NCBI RefSeq assembly: GCF_018122625.2
Contig: NZ_JAGQFT020000001.1
Location: forward strand, 434,001-498,000
From: Coralloluteibacterium stylophorae
Lineage (GTDB): Bacteria; Pseudomonadota; Gammaproteobacteria; Xanthomonadales; Xanthomonadaceae
Reading direction: 5' to 3'
DNA length: 64,000 nucleotides
Shown: piece by piece, positions 22,679-37,236 of the stretch
Position numbering within the stretch: position 1 is the stretch's first letter
How the letters are laid out: each line of letters begins with the position of its first letter
Position numbers and translations under genes: made by a program
The notes under the pieces: model-generated
Told to the model about the DNA's origin: nothing
The model's input: the letters and a program-made list of their open reading frames with translations, nothing else
Databases searched by the model: none

Positions 22679-23146
22679 GTGACGACACCGTTCCGCAACC
22701 ATGCCTCGTGGCAGCCCGATACCACCGTCGCCGCGGTCGTGGTCCGCGACGGGCGCCTGCTGGTGGTCGAGGAGCGCATCGACGACAGCCTGGTGCTGAA
22801 CCAGCCGGCCGGGCACCTGGAGCCGGGCGAGGCGCTCGCCGACGCCATGGTCCGCGAGACGCTGGAGGAAACCGCCTGGGAGGTGGAGCCGCTGGCCTTC
22901 ATCGGCGCCTACCAGTGGCGCGTGCCGGAGACCGGGCGCGAGTTCCTGCGGATTGCCTTCGCCGCACGGCCGCTGCGCCACGACCCGGCGCGCGCGCTGG
23001 ACCATCCCGTCGAGCGCGCACTGTGGATGACGCCGGCGGAGCTCGAGGCCGAGGCCGTGCGCCACCGCAGCCCGCTGGTGTGGCGCGTGGTCGAGGACTG
23101 GCTGCGTGGCCAGCGCCTGCCGCTCGGCGCGGTGGCGCGACTGTGA
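22679..23146 (+). CDS. nudJ: Nudix phosphatase NudJ-like
   Basis: About 155 residues from a GTG at 22679 (an in-frame ATG at 22616 adds 21 unrelated residues). The Nudix box reads [16 protein letters not shown], then TLEETAWEV: the metal-binding REx2EE core is intact, but the usual Gly after EET is Ala. E. coli NudJ hydrolyses the thiamine precursor HMP-PP and nucleoside di/triphosphates. Order nudJ-mnmA-hflD is as in E. coli. The stop overlaps the mnmA start (GTGA). Confidence 0.85.
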   Translation: MTTPFRNHASWQPDTTVAAVVVRDGRLLVVEERIDDSLVLNQPAGHLEPGEALADAMVRETLEETAWEVEPLAFIGAYQWRVPETGREFLRIAFAARPLRHDPARALDHPVERALWMTPAELEAEAVRHRSPLVWRVVEDWLRGQRLPLGAVARL

Positions 23147-24261
23147 GCATCGTCGTCGGCGTCTCCGGCGGCGTCGATTCCGCGGTCGCCGCGCTGCTGC
23201 TCGCGCAGGACGCGGTGCGCGATGGCGCGCCGGTCAGCGGCATGTTCATGCAGAACTGGGAGGACGACGGCACCGGCGACTGCCGCGCCGAGGACGACCG
23301 CCGCGACGCCGTCGCCGTCTGCGGGCGCCTCGGCCTGCCGTTCACCGCACGCAACTTCGCCCGCGAATACTGGGACGGTGTGTTCGCGCAGTTCATCGAC
23401 GAGTACCGCGCCGGGCGCACGCCGAATCCCGACGTGCTGTGCAACCGCGAGATCAAGTTCCGCACCTTCCTCGACGCCGCGCGCGCCCTCGGCGCCGAGC
23501 GCATCGCCACCGGCCACTACGCGCGGATCGAGCGGCGCGACGGCCGCTGGGCGCTGCTGCGCGGCGCCGACGCCGGCAAGGACCAGAGCTACTTCCTGCA
23601 CCAGATCGGCCAGGAAGCGCTGGCGGCGACGCTGTTTCCGATCGGCCACCTGCCCAAGGCGCAGGTGCGCGCGATGGCGCGGGAGGCGGCGCTGCCGGTG
23701 CACGCGAAGAAGGATTCGACCGGCATCTGCTTCATCGGCGAGCGCGACTTCCGCAGCTTCATGGCCAACTATCTTCCCGCCCGCGCGGGCGAGATCCGCA
23801 GCGTCGACGGCGCCCGCCTGGGCGAGCACGTCGGCGCCTACTTCTACACGCTCGGCCAGCGCGAGGGCCTCGCCCTCGGCGGCATCCGCGGCCGCACCGG
23901 CGCGCCGTGGTACGTGGTCGGCAAGGACGTAAGGAACAACGTGCTCTACGTGGACCAGGGCAGCGACAGCCCGCATCTCTTCTCGACCACCCTCGACGCC
24001 GAGGCAGCCCACTGGACCGCCGGCGCGCCCCCGGCCGGACGCTTCGCCTGCACCGCCAAGACGCGCTACCGGCAGCCCGACGAGCGCTGCGAGGTGGCGG
24101 TCGGCGACGATGGCCGCCTCGCCGTGCGCTTCGAACGCCCGCAGCGTGCGGTCACGCCGGGCCAGTCCGTGGTCTTCTACCGCGACGACGAATGCCTCGG
24201 CGGCGCCACGATCGTCGCCACCGACGCGCGCCTGCCGGCAGCGGCGGAGGACGCGGCATGA
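23143..24261 (+). CDS. mnmA: tRNA 2-thiouridylase MnmA
   Basis: 372 residues from GTG at 23143, overlapping nudJ by 4 nt. Thiolates U34 of tRNA Lys, Glu and Gln. PP-loop [10 protein letters not shown] (6-15), catalytic Cys100 ([11 protein letters not shown]) and Cys196 ([12 protein letters not shown]), and [10 protein letters not shown] are all present. The stop overlaps hflD (ATGA). Confidence 0.96.
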   Translation: MSIVVGVSGGVDSAVAALLLAQDAVRDGAPVSGMFMQNWEDDGTGDCRAEDDRRDAVAVCGRLGLPFTARNFAREYWDGVFAQFIDEYRAGRTPNPDVLCNREIKFRTFLDAARALGAERIATGHYARIERRDGRWALLRGADAGKDQSYFLHQIGQEALAATLFPIGHLPKAQVRAMAREAALPVHAKKDSTGICFIGERDFRSFMANYLPARAGEIRSVDGARLGEHVGAYFYTLGQREGLALGGIRGRTGAPWYVVGKDVRNNVLYVDQGSDSPHLFSTTLDAEAAHWTAGAPPAGRFACTAKTRYRQPDERCEVAVGDDGRLAVRFERPQRAVTPGQSVVFYRDDECLGGATIVATDARLPAAAEDAA

Positions 24262-24878
24262 GCGGCGACGTGCGCGACCGCGTGCTGGCCCTGGGCGGCC
24301 TGCTGCAGGCCACCAGCATGGTCCGGCAAATCGCCGGCAACGGCGAGACCGACAACGCCTGCCTCACCGCGAGCATCGAAAGCGTGTTCCGCCTGGATGC
24401 CGAGTCGCCGGAAGCCGTCTACGGCAGCGCCAACCGGGTGGGACGCGGCCTGCGGGTGCTGCTGCAGCAACTGGAGGGCGGCGGCGCCGACCCGGCGCCG
24501 GCGCGGCTGGCCTTCACCATCCTCCAGGTCGAGCGCCGCTTCAGCGCACAGCCGCGGATGATGGACAAGGTCGCCGGCGACATCGCCGCGATCGACCGCC
24601 AGCGGGAGCACTTCGGCCCGACCCACCCGACCGTGCTGGCGCGCCTGGGCGAGCTCTACTCCTCCACGATCAGCACCCTGCGTCCGCGGGTCATGGTCCA
24701 AGGCAATCCGAACTACCTGGCGCAGCCCGAGGTCGTGGCGGAGATCCGCGCGACCCTGCTGGCCGGCCTGCGCTCGGCGGTGCTGTGGCGGCAGATGGGC
24801 GGACGCTACTGGGACGTGGTGTTCGCGCGCCGCGCGATGGCGCAGGCGGCGCGGGACTGGATCAAGCGGCTGCCCTGA
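24258..24878 (+). CDS. hflD: HflD, high-frequency lysogenisation regulator homologue
   Basis: 206 residues. Starts [20 protein letters not shown]; blocks [38 protein letters not shown] and [20 protein letters not shown] match HflD, a membrane-associated all-helical protein that in E. coli binds phage lambda CII. Its housekeeping role is unclear. Coupled to mnmA by ATGA overlap. Confidence 0.93.
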   Translation: MSGDVRDRVLALGGLLQATSMVRQIAGNGETDNACLTASIESVFRLDAESPEAVYGSANRVGRGLRVLLQQLEGGGADPAPARLAFTILQVERRFSAQPRMMDKVAGDIAAIDRQREHFGPTHPTVLARLGELYSSTISTLRPRVMVQGNPNYLAQPEVVAEIRATLLAGLRSAVLWRQMGGRYWDVVFARRAMAQAARDWIKRLP

Positions 24879-24942
24879 GGCCCGTCCGGCATGGGCGCGT
24901 CGCGGCGGAGCGGCCTGCACATCGGTCGGCGAGCATGGCTGC

Positions 24943-25166
24943 GTAGGAGCGGCTTCAGCCGCGACGACCACGTGCGTTGGAGGGGATATGTGGGAGGGGC
25001 TTCAGCCCCGACCGATGTCGCGCAGGCACCGATCGGGGCTGAAGCCCCTCCCACAGGTCGGCGACCCGTCCAGTACGGGCCGAAGCTCGTGCGGTCGCGG
25101 CTGAAGCCGCTCCTACGGAGCACGCTTCGCCGTTGCTGATGCTGCAGGAGGGACTTCAGCCGCAAC
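24943..25166. repeat. REP array: 5 units between hflD and acnB
   Basis: The 400-bp gap between the 3' ends of hflD and acnB holds no gene. Units: 24943 (+, GCGGC type), 24990 (+, GGGGC type), 25032 (-, GGGGC), 25094 (-, GCGGC), 25142 (+, degenerate). The first four form two nested inverted pairs, a BIME-like arrangement. Confidence 0.9.
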
Positions 25167-25279
25167 CCGGCTTGCGACCGGATCCGGGACGCAGGTCGAC
25201 ACCCCGCCCTGTGGATCCCGGAACGCGAACGACCCGGCCGCCGGGACCGGGTCGTCGCGTGCCGCGGCGCCGCGACCGA

Positions 25280-27871
25280 TCAGGCCGTGGCGGTGTCCGC
25301 CTCGCGGCGGTAGTCCTCGATCTGGTCGAAGTTCATGTAGCGGTAGATCTCGGCGCCGTGGGTGTTGATGACGCCGATGTCGGCCATGTACTCGTCCCTG
25401 GTCGGAATGCGGCCGAGGCGCGAGCAGATGGCTGCGAGCTCGGCGGAGCCGAGATAGACGTTGGAGTTGCGGCCGAGACGGTTCGGGAAGTTGCGGGTGC
25501 TGGTCGAGAACACCGTCGCACCCTCGCGCACCTGCGCCTGGTTGCCCATGCACAGCGAGCAGCCTGGCATCTCCATGCGCGCGCCGGCACCGCCGAGGAC
25601 GCCGTAGTGGCCCTCCTTGGTCAGCTCGGCGGCGTCCATCTTGGTCGGCGGCGCGACCCACAGCTTGGTCGGAATGTCGCGCTTGCCTTCCAGCAGCTTG
25701 GACGCCGCGCGGAAGTGGCCGATGTTGGTCATGCACGAGCCGATGAACACCTCGTCGATCGTGGCGCCGGCGACGTCGCCGAGCGTCTTCACGTCGTCCG
25801 GGTCGTTCGGGCAGGCCACGATCGGCTCGTGCACGTCGGCCAGGTCGATCTCGATGACCGCGGCGTACTCGGCGTCGGCGTCGGGCTCCAGCAGCTGTGG
25901 ATCGGCCAGCCAGGCCTTCATCGCGTCGATGCGGCGCTGCAGGCTGCGCGGGTCCTTGTAGCCCTGCTCGATCATCCACGACAGCAGGCTGATGTTGCTG
26001 TTGAGGTATTCGATGATCGGCGCCTTGTCCAGCCGCACCGTGCAGCCGGCGGCGGAGCGCTCGGCGGAGGCGTCCGACAGCTCGAACGCCTGCTCCACCT
26101 TCAGGTCCGGCAGGCCTTCGATCTCGAGGATGCGGCCGGAGAAGATGTTCTTCTTGCCCTGCTTGGCGACCGTCAGCAGGCCCGCCTTGATCGCGTAGAG
26201 CGGGATCGCGTTGACCAGGTCGCGCAGGGTCACCCCGGGCTGCATCCGCCCCTTGAAGCGCACCAGCACGCTCTCGGGCATGTCCAGCGGCATGGTGCCG
26301 GTGGCTGCGGCGAAGGCGACCAGGCCCGAGCCGGCCGGGAACGAGATGCCGATCGGGAAGCGGGTGTGCGAATCGCCGCCCGTGCCGACGGTGTCGGGCA
26401 GCAGCATGCGGTTGAGCCAGGAGTGGATGACGCCGTCGCCCGGGCGCAGCGCGATGCCGCCGCGGTTGCTGATGAAGGCCGGCAGCTCGTGGTGGGTGCG
26501 CACGTCGACCGGCTTCGGGTAGGCCGCGGTGTGGCAGAACGACTGCATCACCAGGTCCGCGGAGAAGCCGAGGCAGGCCAGGTCCTTGAGCTCGTCGCGG
26601 GTCATCGGCCCGGTGGTGTCCTGCGAGCCGACCGAGGTCATCCTGGGCTCGCAGTAGGTGCCCGGGCGGATGCCCTGGCCTTCCGCCAGGCCGCAGGCGC
26701 GGCCGACCATCTTCTGCGCCAGGGTGTAGCCCGCGCCGGTGTCGGCCGGGTCCTGCGGCAGGCGGAACAGGGTCGAGGGCGGCAGGCCCAGCGCCTCGCG
26801 CGCCTTGGCGGTGAGGCCGCGGCCGATGATCAGCGGGATGCGGCCGCCGGCGCGCACCTCGTCGAACAGCACCTCGGACTTGACCTGGAACTCGGCGATC
26901 ACCTCGCCGCCCTTGAGCGCCCTGCCCTCGTACGGGCGCAGCTCGATGACGTCGCCCATCTCCATCCTGGACACGTCGAGCTCGATCGGCAGCGCGCCGG
27001 CATCCTCCATCGTGTTGTAGAAGATCGGCGCGATCTTGGAGCCCAGGCAGACGCCGCCGAAGCGCTTGTTCGGGATGAACGGGATGTCCTCGCCGGTCCA
27101 CCACAGCACCGAGTTGGTGGCCGACTTGCGGCTGGAGCCGGTGCCGACCACGTCGCCGACGTAGGCGACCGGGTGGCCCTTCTCCTTCAGCGACTCGATG
27201 AAGGCGATCGGGCCGCGCCTGCCGTCCTCCTCGGGCTCGAAGGCGGCGCCGTCGCGCCGGTTCTTGAGCATCGCCAGCGCGTGCATCGGGATGTCCGGCC
27301 GCGTGGTGGCGTCCGGCGCCGGGGACAGGTCGTCGGTGTTGGTCTCGCCCGGCACCTTGAACACGGTCACGGTCATGCTCTCGGGCACTTCCGGGCGGCT
27401 GGTGAACCACTCGGCGTCGGCCCAGCTCTGCAGCACCGCGCGGGCGTTGGCATTGCCGGCGTCGGCCTTCTCCTTGACGTCGTGGAAGGCGTCGAACACC
27501 AGCAGGGTCTTCTTCAGGCCCTCCGCGGCGACCGGCCCGAGTTCGGCGTCGCCCAGCAGCTCGACCAGCGGATGGATGTTGTAGCCGCCGAGCATGGTGC
27601 CCAGCAGTTCCGTCGCGCGGCGGCGGTCGATCAGCGGACAGGCCTCGCTGCCGAAGGCGACCGCGGCGAGGTAGGAGGCCTTCACCTGGGCCGCGTCGTC
27701 GACGCCGGCCGGCACGCGCTGGGTGATGAGGTCGAGCAGGAACTCGCCCTCGCCCGCCGGCGGCGCCTTCAGCAGTTCGATGACGTCCGCCGTCTGCGCC
27801 GCGGTCAGCGGCAGCGGCGGGACGCCCAGCGCGGCGCGCTCGGCAACGTGGTGGCGATAGGCTTCCAGCAT
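25280..27871 (-). CDS. acnB: Aconitate hydratase B
   Basis: 863 residues (E. coli 865). TCA-cycle isomerisation of citrate to isocitrate; also 2-methylisocitrate dehydratase. HEAT-like N-terminal domain with [13 protein letters not shown], then the swivel domain first as in AcnB order, and the cluster ligands Cys713 ([10 protein letters not shown]), Cys771 and Cys774 ([11 protein letters not shown]). ATG at 27871 starts [20 protein letters not shown]. Downstream of a toxin-antitoxin pair on the same strand. Confidence 0.97.
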   Translation of the reverse strand: MLEAYRHHVAERAALGVPPLPLTAAQTADVIELLKAPPAGEGEFLLDLITQRVPAGVDDAAQVKASYLAAVAFGSEACPLIDRRRATELLGTMLGGYNIHPLVELLGDAELGPVAAEGLKKTLLVFDAFHDVKEKADAGNANARAVLQSWADAEWFTSRPEVPESMTVTVFKVPGETNTDDLSPAPDATTRPDIPMHALAMLKNRRDGAAFEPEEDGRRGPIAFIESLKEKGHPVAYVGDVVGTGSSRKSATNSVLWWTGEDIPFIPNKRFGGVCLGSKIAPIFYNTMEDAGALPIELDVSRMEMGDVIELRPYEGRALKGGEVIAEFQVKSEVLFDEVRAGGRIPLIIGRGLTAKAREALGLPPSTLFRLPQDPADTGAGYTLAQKMVGRACGLAEGQGIRPGTYCEPRMTSVGSQDTTGPMTRDELKDLACLGFSADLVMQSFCHTAAYPKPVDVRTHHELPAFISNRGGIALRPGDGVIHSWLNRMLLPDTVGTGGDSHTRFPIGISFPAGSGLVAFAAATGTMPLDMPESVLVRFKGRMQPGVTLRDLVNAIPLYAIKAGLLTVAKQGKKNIFSGRILEIEGLPDLKVEQAFELSDASAERSAAGCTVRLDKAPIIEYLNSNISLLSWMIEQGYKDPRSLQRRIDAMKAWLADPQLLEPDADAEYAAVIEIDLADVHEPIVACPNDPDDVKTLGDVAGATIDEVFIGSCMTNIGHFRAASKLLEGKRDIPTKLWVAPPTKMDAAELTKEGHYGVLGGAGARMEMPGCSLCMGNQAQVREGATVFSTSTRNFPNRLGRNSNVYLGSAELAAICSRLGRIPTRDEYMADIGVINTHGAEIYRYMNFDQIEDYRREADTATA

Positions 27872-27922
27872 GGAGACTCCGAAGGAACGGGTTGAAGGAC
27901 GGAACGAAGACAGCAGGTGGAG

Positions 27923-28318
27923 CTAGGGCACGATCAGCTTCAGGCCCTTGAAGTAGTCGCGGAAGAAGGCGTCGTCGCGGGTGATCAGGCCGTTGCACTG
28001 CAGCAGCGCGTGCGCGCCGATCAGGAAGTCCGGCACCGCGCGCGAGCCGCCCGGCACGCGCTGCCGGTAGCGGCGTTGCATCTCGCCGGCCCGCAGCGCC
28101 GCCTTGGCCTCCAGGGGACTGAAGCGGATGCCCATCTCCTCCAGCACGCCCAGCGCCTCGGCGCCGTCGCGCAGCACCGCACACACCTCGGCCAGGGCGA
28201 CGTCGGACACCAGCACCGGCCCGGCGCCGAGGCAGCGGCGCAGGCAGCCTTCGGCCGCGTCGGCGTGGGGCCCGTCGGCCAGCAGGTCGACGAGGACGGG
28301 GGAATCGATCGCGATCAT
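27923..28318 (-). CDS. VapC-family PIN-domain toxin
   Basis: 131 residues. PIN-fold ribonuclease toxin. The acidic quartet is visible: Asp5 (MIAIDSPVLVDLL), Glu44 (ALAEVCAVL), Asp97 (VPDFLIGAHALL) and Asp115/116 (LITRDDAFFRDYF), so the enzyme looks active. Four bp after the AbrB-type antitoxin gene. RNA target unknown. Confidence 0.88.
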   Translation of the reverse strand: MIAIDSPVLVDLLADGPHADAAEGCLRRCLGAGPVLVSDVALAEVCAVLRDGAEALGVLEEMGIRFSPLEAKAALRAGEMQRRYRQRVPGGSRAVPDFLIGAHALLQCNGLITRDDAFFRDYFKGLKLIVP

Positions 28319-28322
28319 GGCT

Positions 28323-28562
28323 TCAGCCGCGCGGCGGCTCGCCCGGCTCGCGCACCGCGCGCACCGCGTCGTCGCCGGAGGCGAAGCCGTCGAGCTTGAA
28401 GCGGCCGCGGGCGCGGGAGACGGCGTCGTCGACGTTCTTGCGCAGCACGATGCGGCCGTTCTCGATCTCGACCTCCAGGGTGCTGCCCTTGGTCAGACCC
28501 AGCGCGTCGCGCACCGCCTTGGGCAGGGTGATCTGACCGCGTTCGGCGACGGTGACTTCCAT
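28323..28562 (-). CDS. AbrB/MazE-fold antitoxin (VapB type)
   Basis: 79 residues from ATG at 28562 (an upstream ATG at 28595 adds 11 residues without family match). SpoVT/AbrB swapped-hairpin domain: MEVTVAERGQITLPKAVRDA, then LGLTKGSTLEVEIENGRIVL. The C-terminal tail (SRARGRFKLDG) should wrap the toxin. Such antitoxins bind their own promoter, here marked by three iterons. Confidence 0.88.
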   Translation of the reverse strand: MEVTVAERGQITLPKAVRDALGLTKGSTLEVEIENGRIVLRKNVDDAVSRARGRFKLDGFASGDDAVRAVREPGEPPRG

Positions 28563-28600
28563 GGTGGCGGACCGCCCGCGTTGAAATATGCGCAAAGTCT

Positions 28601-28635
28601 ACATACTTCACCATGCATACTCCACCGCGCATACT
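28601..28635 (-). promoter_or_regulatory. Three iterons upstream of the toxin-antitoxin pair
   Basis: RCATACT occurs at 28601, 28615 and 28629, exactly 14 bp apart (minus strand AGTATGY). They lie 39-73 bp upstream of the antitoxin ATG, over the region where the -35 would fall relative to a CATATT box at about 28589-28584. This is the expected place for an autorepression operator. Confidence 0.6.
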
Positions 28636-28755
28636 GGCCTGCGCACCCGCGGACAAGTCCGCGCCGGCGGCGCTTGGGCATCATGCTCACATCCGCTTGC
28701 GCACAGTGTCGGGCGCACCCGCCCGTCCAGCCCCACAGCCACAGGAGCCTCCCCG

Positions 28756-31524
<2,769 letters not shown>

Positions 31525-31589
31525 TTCCAGGCGCACGCCCCGCCGGCGGCATTCGCCGCCGGTGGGCCGGTGGGGGCGCAAGCGGACGG

Positions 31590-31686
31590 CAGGAGCGGCT
31601 TCAGCCGCGACATCGCCGGTGTGGGAGGGGCTTCAGCCCCGATCGGCCATCGGCGACGGTGGTCGCGGCTGAAGCCGCTCCTGCAG
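31590..31686. repeat. REP cluster: 3 units between acnA and the lipoprotein gene
   Basis: Units at 31590 (+, GCGGC type), 31621 (+, GGGGC type) and 31662 (-, GCGGC type), again in a gap where two genes converge. Confidence 0.88.
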
Positions 31687-31703
31687 GGTGGCGGGTTCGG
31701 AAC

Positions 31704-32108
31704 CTAAAGCCGCGGCGTCCATTGCGCCGAGATCAGCATCCATTCGCCGTCCTCGAAGCGCCAGCCGGTCTCGACCGCGTAGAGCTGCGCACGCTCCGGC
31801 AGAAGCCCGCGTCCACCGGTGAGGCCGGCGTCGAACCCGACCCGCGCGCGCTCGCCGTCGACCTGGACCGACATCGGTCCGAGCGTGGTTCCGATGCCCG
31901 CGTTGCGCAGGAACGACAGCCGCACCAGACGCGCCAGGCCATCGCGGTCCAGCCCGTCGGGGCCGCCGAAATCCTCCGCCACCGGCGCCAGCACGGCGCC
32001 CGCGTCGCGGGCCTCCACGGCCGCGGCCATGGCCGCGATCCGCACGCGTAGCGCCTCCTCGCTCGGCGTCCGCGAACATGCGGCCAACACGAGCAAACAC
32101 GTCGCCAT
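31704..32108 (-). CDS. NTF2-like lipoprotein
   Basis: About 134 residues. A short hydrophobic start MATCLLVLAACSRTPSEEAL gives a LAAC lipobox, so the mature protein is membrane-anchored. The rest, with EARDAGAVLAPVAEDFGG and GWRFEDGEWMLISAQWTP, has the look of a SnoaL/NTF2-like cone fold. The start is uncertain: the ATG at 32108 leaves almost no positive charge before the hydrophobic run, and the frame is open to 32222. Function unknown. Shares the upstream gap with rpfB. Confidence 0.6.
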   Translation of the reverse strand: MATCLLVLAACSRTPSEEALRVRIAAMAAAVEARDAGAVLAPVAEDFGGPDGLDRDGLARLVRLSFLRNAGIGTTLGPMSVQVDGERARVGFDAGLTGGRGLLPERAQLYAVETGWRFEDGEWMLISAQWTPRL

Positions 32109-32220
32109 CAGCAGAGAGATCGCCTTGCCCGCCCTGTGGGCGTGTGCTCCAATCCTGCGATAACCACAACGGCCGGACGCGTCCGCGCGCAGGCCCATCA
32201 CGCGTGTCGAGGGAGGGAAC

Positions 32221-33924
<1,704 letters not shown>

Positions 33925-33951
33925 CCGGACGCCCCTGCGGCACCAGTGAAC

Positions 33952-33979
33952 AAGGGCCCGCCTCCGCGCGGGCCCTTTT
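33952..33979 (+). terminator. rpfB terminator
   Basis: 10-bp stem AAGGGCCCGC/GCGGGCCCTT with a 6-nt loop and a trailing T run, 27 bp after the rpfB stop. Confidence 0.88.
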
Positions 33980-34037
33980 CGTTGCCGCAACGGCAGCGGG
34001 ATGTGGCTGGCAGAGCCTATTTACATTGTCAAGGGCC

Positions 34038-34055
34038 CGCGATCTAGTAATCGCG
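34038..34055. promoter_or_regulatory. Palindrome upstream of rpfF
   Basis: CGCGAT-N6-ATCGCG centred about 88 bp before the rpfF ATG, just after an AT-rich patch with TTTACA and TTGTCA. Candidate operator or hairpin in the rpfF promoter region; the binding protein is unknown. Confidence 0.4.
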
Positions 34056-34134
34056 TCGAGCGCTCTTCCCCACGTCACACTTTCAGCGATCTGCCCGCGC
34101 TCCACCAGGTCGCGCTTCCCAGGGGTCTTTCCAG

Positions 34135-35052
34135 ATGAACAACGTCAAGCTGCTGCACCGCGAGTCCGCCTATTCCACGATCCGCATCCAGGAGGAGTCC
34201 GACAACGACGCCTACTGGTGCTTCATGCATGCCCACGCCGCGGCCGCCCAGGCCGATTACAGGCCCTGCTTCAACCGCCCGTTGATGCACGAGATGCACG
34301 CCTACCTGCGGCATGCGTCGGATCGGATCGCGCTGCGCGCAGCGACCGGCGAGCATGCGATCGCCCACGTGGTGGTTGCCTCCGATGCGCCCGTGTTCAA
34401 CCTGGGCGGCGATCTCGACCTCTTCGGACGCTACATCCGCGCCCGCGACCGCGATGGGCTGCTGACCTACGCCCGCGACTGCGTCGAAGGCGTGTACGCC
34501 CTGCACGGACGCCTGCACCCGACCGCGCACTCGATCGCGCTGGTCGAGGGCGACGCCCTGGGCGGCGGCTTCGAGCTGGCGCTGTCGTGCCAGACGATCG
34601 TGGCCGAATCCGGGGTGAGCATGGGCTTCCCCGAGGTGCTCTTCGGCCTGTTCCCGGGCATGGGCGCCTTCTCCTACCTGCGCCAGCGCGTGAGCGCGAA
34701 GCTGGCCGAGGAGATGATGCTCAACGGCACCATGTACACCAGCGACGAACTGCACCGGATGGGCATCGTCGACGTCCTCGTCGGCAAGGGCGAAGGCGTG
34801 CGCGCGGTCGAGGAGCGGATCCTGCGCAACCGCCGGATCGCCAGCGCGCGCCTCGCGCTGGACGAGGTCCGCCGCACCACCGAGCCGGTGAGCCTCGACG
34901 AGCTCATGCGCATCACCGGGATCTGGGTCGATGCGGCGCTGAGGCTCGGCGACCGCTCGCTGCGGACGATGGAGCGTCTGGTCCGGGCCCAGCTCCGGCG
35001 CCCGGGCGGACCGGGCACCGGCAGCGAGACGCTGTCCGCCCCGGCCGGCTGA
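34135..35052 (+). CDS. rpfF: DSF synthase RpfF
   Basis: 305 residues. Crotonase-fold enzyme that makes the diffusible signal factor (cis-2-unsaturated fatty acid) from acyl-ACP. Starts MNNVKLLHRESAYSTIRIQE. Oxyanion/active-site blocks VFNLGGDLDLF, EGDALGGGFELALSC and MGFPEVLFGLFPGMGAFS; Glu147 and Glu167 match the catalytic pair Glu141/Glu161 of the Xanthomonas enzyme by 20-residue spacing. The C-terminal tail is longer than usual. Convergent with rpfC, 48 bp apart. Confidence 0.95.
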   Translation: MNNVKLLHRESAYSTIRIQEESDNDAYWCFMHAHAAAAQADYRPCFNRPLMHEMHAYLRHASDRIALRAATGEHAIAHVVVASDAPVFNLGGDLDLFGRYIRARDRDGLLTYARDCVEGVYALHGRLHPTAHSIALVEGDALGGGFELALSCQTIVAESGVSMGFPEVLFGLFPGMGAFSYLRQRVSAKLAEEMMLNGTMYTSDELHRMGIVDVLVGKGEGVRAVEERILRNRRIASARLALDEVRRTTEPVSLDELMRITGIWVDAALRLGDRSLRTMERLVRAQLRRPGGPGTGSETLSAPAG

Positions 35053-35100
35053 AACGGCGCGGCCGGTTCCGGCGCCTGCCATGGCGCCGGGACCGGACCG

Positions 35101-37224
35101 TCAGGAATCGCGCTCCACCGGCACGCTCTCGCCGCGCGCGCGCAGCGCGGTCAGGGTCAGCTCGAGCTGCTGCCGGAGCAGACCGACCCGCGGCTTCCAT
35201 TCGCGCGGCAACTGCCAGTTGGTCAGGCGCATGGCGTCCGACGCGGTCGCCGCCATGCGTACGGCGCCCATGTTGCTGGTCACGCCCTTGAGCGCGTGGC
35301 AGCTGTCGCGGAACTCGTCCCAGGCGGCAGTCCTGCCGGCGTCCTCCAGCTCTGCGATGCAGCGCCGGGCGTCGCGCGCGCATTCGCCCAGGAAGCGGGT
35401 GACGAAGTCCGCGCCGAGGTGCATCTCCGCCAGTTCGTCGAGGATGGTCTGCGAGATCAGCTCGTCGGTATCGACCGGGGCCGGCAGCGGCGGCGTCGCG
35501 CCGTCGCGCTCGCCGCAACCGATCTCCGCCAGGTTCTCCAGCAGCCGCGCCACCACGATGGGCTTGGTCAGCACCGCGCGGGCGCCGGCGCGCTGGCATT
35601 CGACCAGGGTGCTCGAGGTGGCGTCGGCGGTGAGCACGATGAAGGGCGTGCGCGTCCGCCCGGCCTGCATGAAGGCGGCCTGCTTGATGACCTCGATGCC
35701 GCTGAGGCCGGGCATGTGCAGGTCGACGATCACCACGTCGAAGGGCTCGGTCTCGATGGCGGCGAGCGCCTCCTCGCCGCTTTCCACGGTGCGCGGATGG
35801 TGCCCCGCCTTCTCCAGCAGCTTGCGCATCACCATCAGGTTGGCCGGCTGGTCGTCGGCGACCAGCACGTGCAGCGGCCTCACCCGGGCGCGATGGCGCA
35901 CGAAGGGATCGTCGAAGGCGATGACGTTGTCGGCGGGCGGCGCGGCCGCCAACGGCTGGCGTGCCGCCGCGAACGGCAGCTCGAACCAGAAGTGCGAGCC
36001 GGCGCCTTCCTCGCTGTCGACGCCGACGCGCCCGCCCATGAGCGTCACCAGCGCCTTGGAGATCGTGGTGCCGAGGCCGGTGCCGCCGTAGCGTCGCGCG
36101 TGACCGGTGTCGACCTGCTCAAAGGCATCGAAGATGCGCTCCAGCGCCTCGGCCGGAATGCCGATGCCGGTGTCGCGCACCGAGAAGCGCAGGCGCGACC
36201 CGCCGTTCTCGTCGCGCCCGAGCAGGCTCACCTTCAGCGAGACCCGGCCCTCCTCGGTGAACTTGATCGCGTTGCCGAGCAGGTTGACCAGCACCTGGCG
36301 CACGTGGGTGGCGTCGCCGTGGAGGCCGTCCGGCACCTCGCGCCCCACCTCCAGCTCGAAACCGAGCCCCTTCGCGTGCGCGGGCGGCACCAGCATCACC
36401 TGCACGCCGCGCAGGAGCTCCGACAGGCTGAAGTCCTCGTCGCTGCGGCGCAGCTTGCCGGCCTCGATCGCGGAGATGTCGAGGACGTCCTCGACCAGCA
36501 TCTGCAGGCTGCGCGCCGAGGTCTGGATGACCTCGGCGCTGTCGCGCTGCTCCGGCGTGAGCGGCGTGGTGATCAGGAGTTCCGCCATGCCGACGATGCC
36601 GTTGAGCGGCGTGCGGAACTCGTGGCTCATGTTGGCCAGGAAGTTGCTCTTGGCCTCGTTGGCGCGTCGTGCCTCCTCGGTGGCGCGGACCAAGGCCCGT
36701 AGCAGCGAGCTCAGGTACAGCGGGATCGCGACGAGGCCCACGAGCAGGCCCCAGGCGAGCACCGGCATGGCCTGCCAGTACGGCGTCGCCATGATCACCG
36801 CGCCGAAGCTCGCCGCCGCGCAGCCGATGGCGATGTAGAGGTAGGCCGGCCCGAAGCGCAGGCCGTTGCCGATCGTGATCCACATGATGATCACGTACAG
36901 CTGCGCCATGTTCGGCCCCATCAGCATCATGGCGATGCCGAGCAGACTGTAGTCGGCGGCCATGCCGACGCCGCGGCGGATGTGCGACTTGCCCGGTGCG
37001 ACCGCGATCCAGCCCAGGATGCCCAGCCCGATCAGCGTCGACAGGCCGGTGAACCAGGCCACCGCGCGCAGACCCACCACGGGCGGGCCGTCGCTGGGGT
37101 CGAGCCAGGCCAGGTAGAGCGCGACGATGCCGAGGATCACGATCCGCACCGCTGCCTGCTGGTGCTCGCTGTCCTCGCGATCGCGGTAGCGCGAAAGCCA
37201 TCGCGCCAGGGTGTGATCGGTCAT
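35101..37224 (-). CDS. rpfC: DSF sensor hybrid histidine kinase RpfC
   Basis: 707 residues. Short N-terminal sensor stretch with DSEHQQ (18-23), about five membrane helices (25-175), HisKA with His201 ([12 protein letters not shown]), HATPase ([27 protein letters not shown]), receiver with Asp501 (VIVDLHMPG) and Lys554, and HPt with His643 (DSCHALKG). All phosphotransfer residues are present. RpfC binds DSF and relays phosphate to RpfG; unliganded it also restrains RpfF in Xanthomonas. Lies 12 bp after rpfG; the small rpfH gene found between them in X. campestris is absent. Confidence 0.95.
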   Translation of the reverse strand: MTDHTLARWLSRYRDREDSEHQQAAVRIVILGIVALYLAWLDPSDGPPVVGLRAVAWFTGLSTLIGLGILGWIAVAPGKSHIRRGVGMAADYSLLGIAMMLMGPNMAQLYVIIMWITIGNGLRFGPAYLYIAIGCAAASFGAVIMATPYWQAMPVLAWGLLVGLVAIPLYLSSLLRALVRATEEARRANEAKSNFLANMSHEFRTPLNGIVGMAELLITTPLTPEQRDSAEVIQTSARSLQMLVEDVLDISAIEAGKLRRSDEDFSLSELLRGVQVMLVPPAHAKGLGFELEVGREVPDGLHGDATHVRQVLVNLLGNAIKFTEEGRVSLKVSLLGRDENGGSRLRFSVRDTGIGIPAEALERIFDAFEQVDTGHARRYGGTGLGTTISKALVTLMGGRVGVDSEEGAGSHFWFELPFAAARQPLAAAPPADNVIAFDDPFVRHRARVRPLHVLVADDQPANLMVMRKLLEKAGHHPRTVESGEEALAAIETEPFDVVIVDLHMPGLSGIEVIKQAAFMQAGRTRTPFIVLTADATSSTLVECQRAGARAVLTKPIVVARLLENLAEIGCGERDGATPPLPAPVDTDELISQTILDELAEMHLGADFVTRFLGECARDARRCIAELEDAGRTAAWDEFRDSCHALKGVTSNMGAVRMAATASDAMRLTNWQLPREWKPRVGLLRQQLELTLTALRARGESVPVERDS

Positions 37225-37236
37225 GCCGGACTCCGT

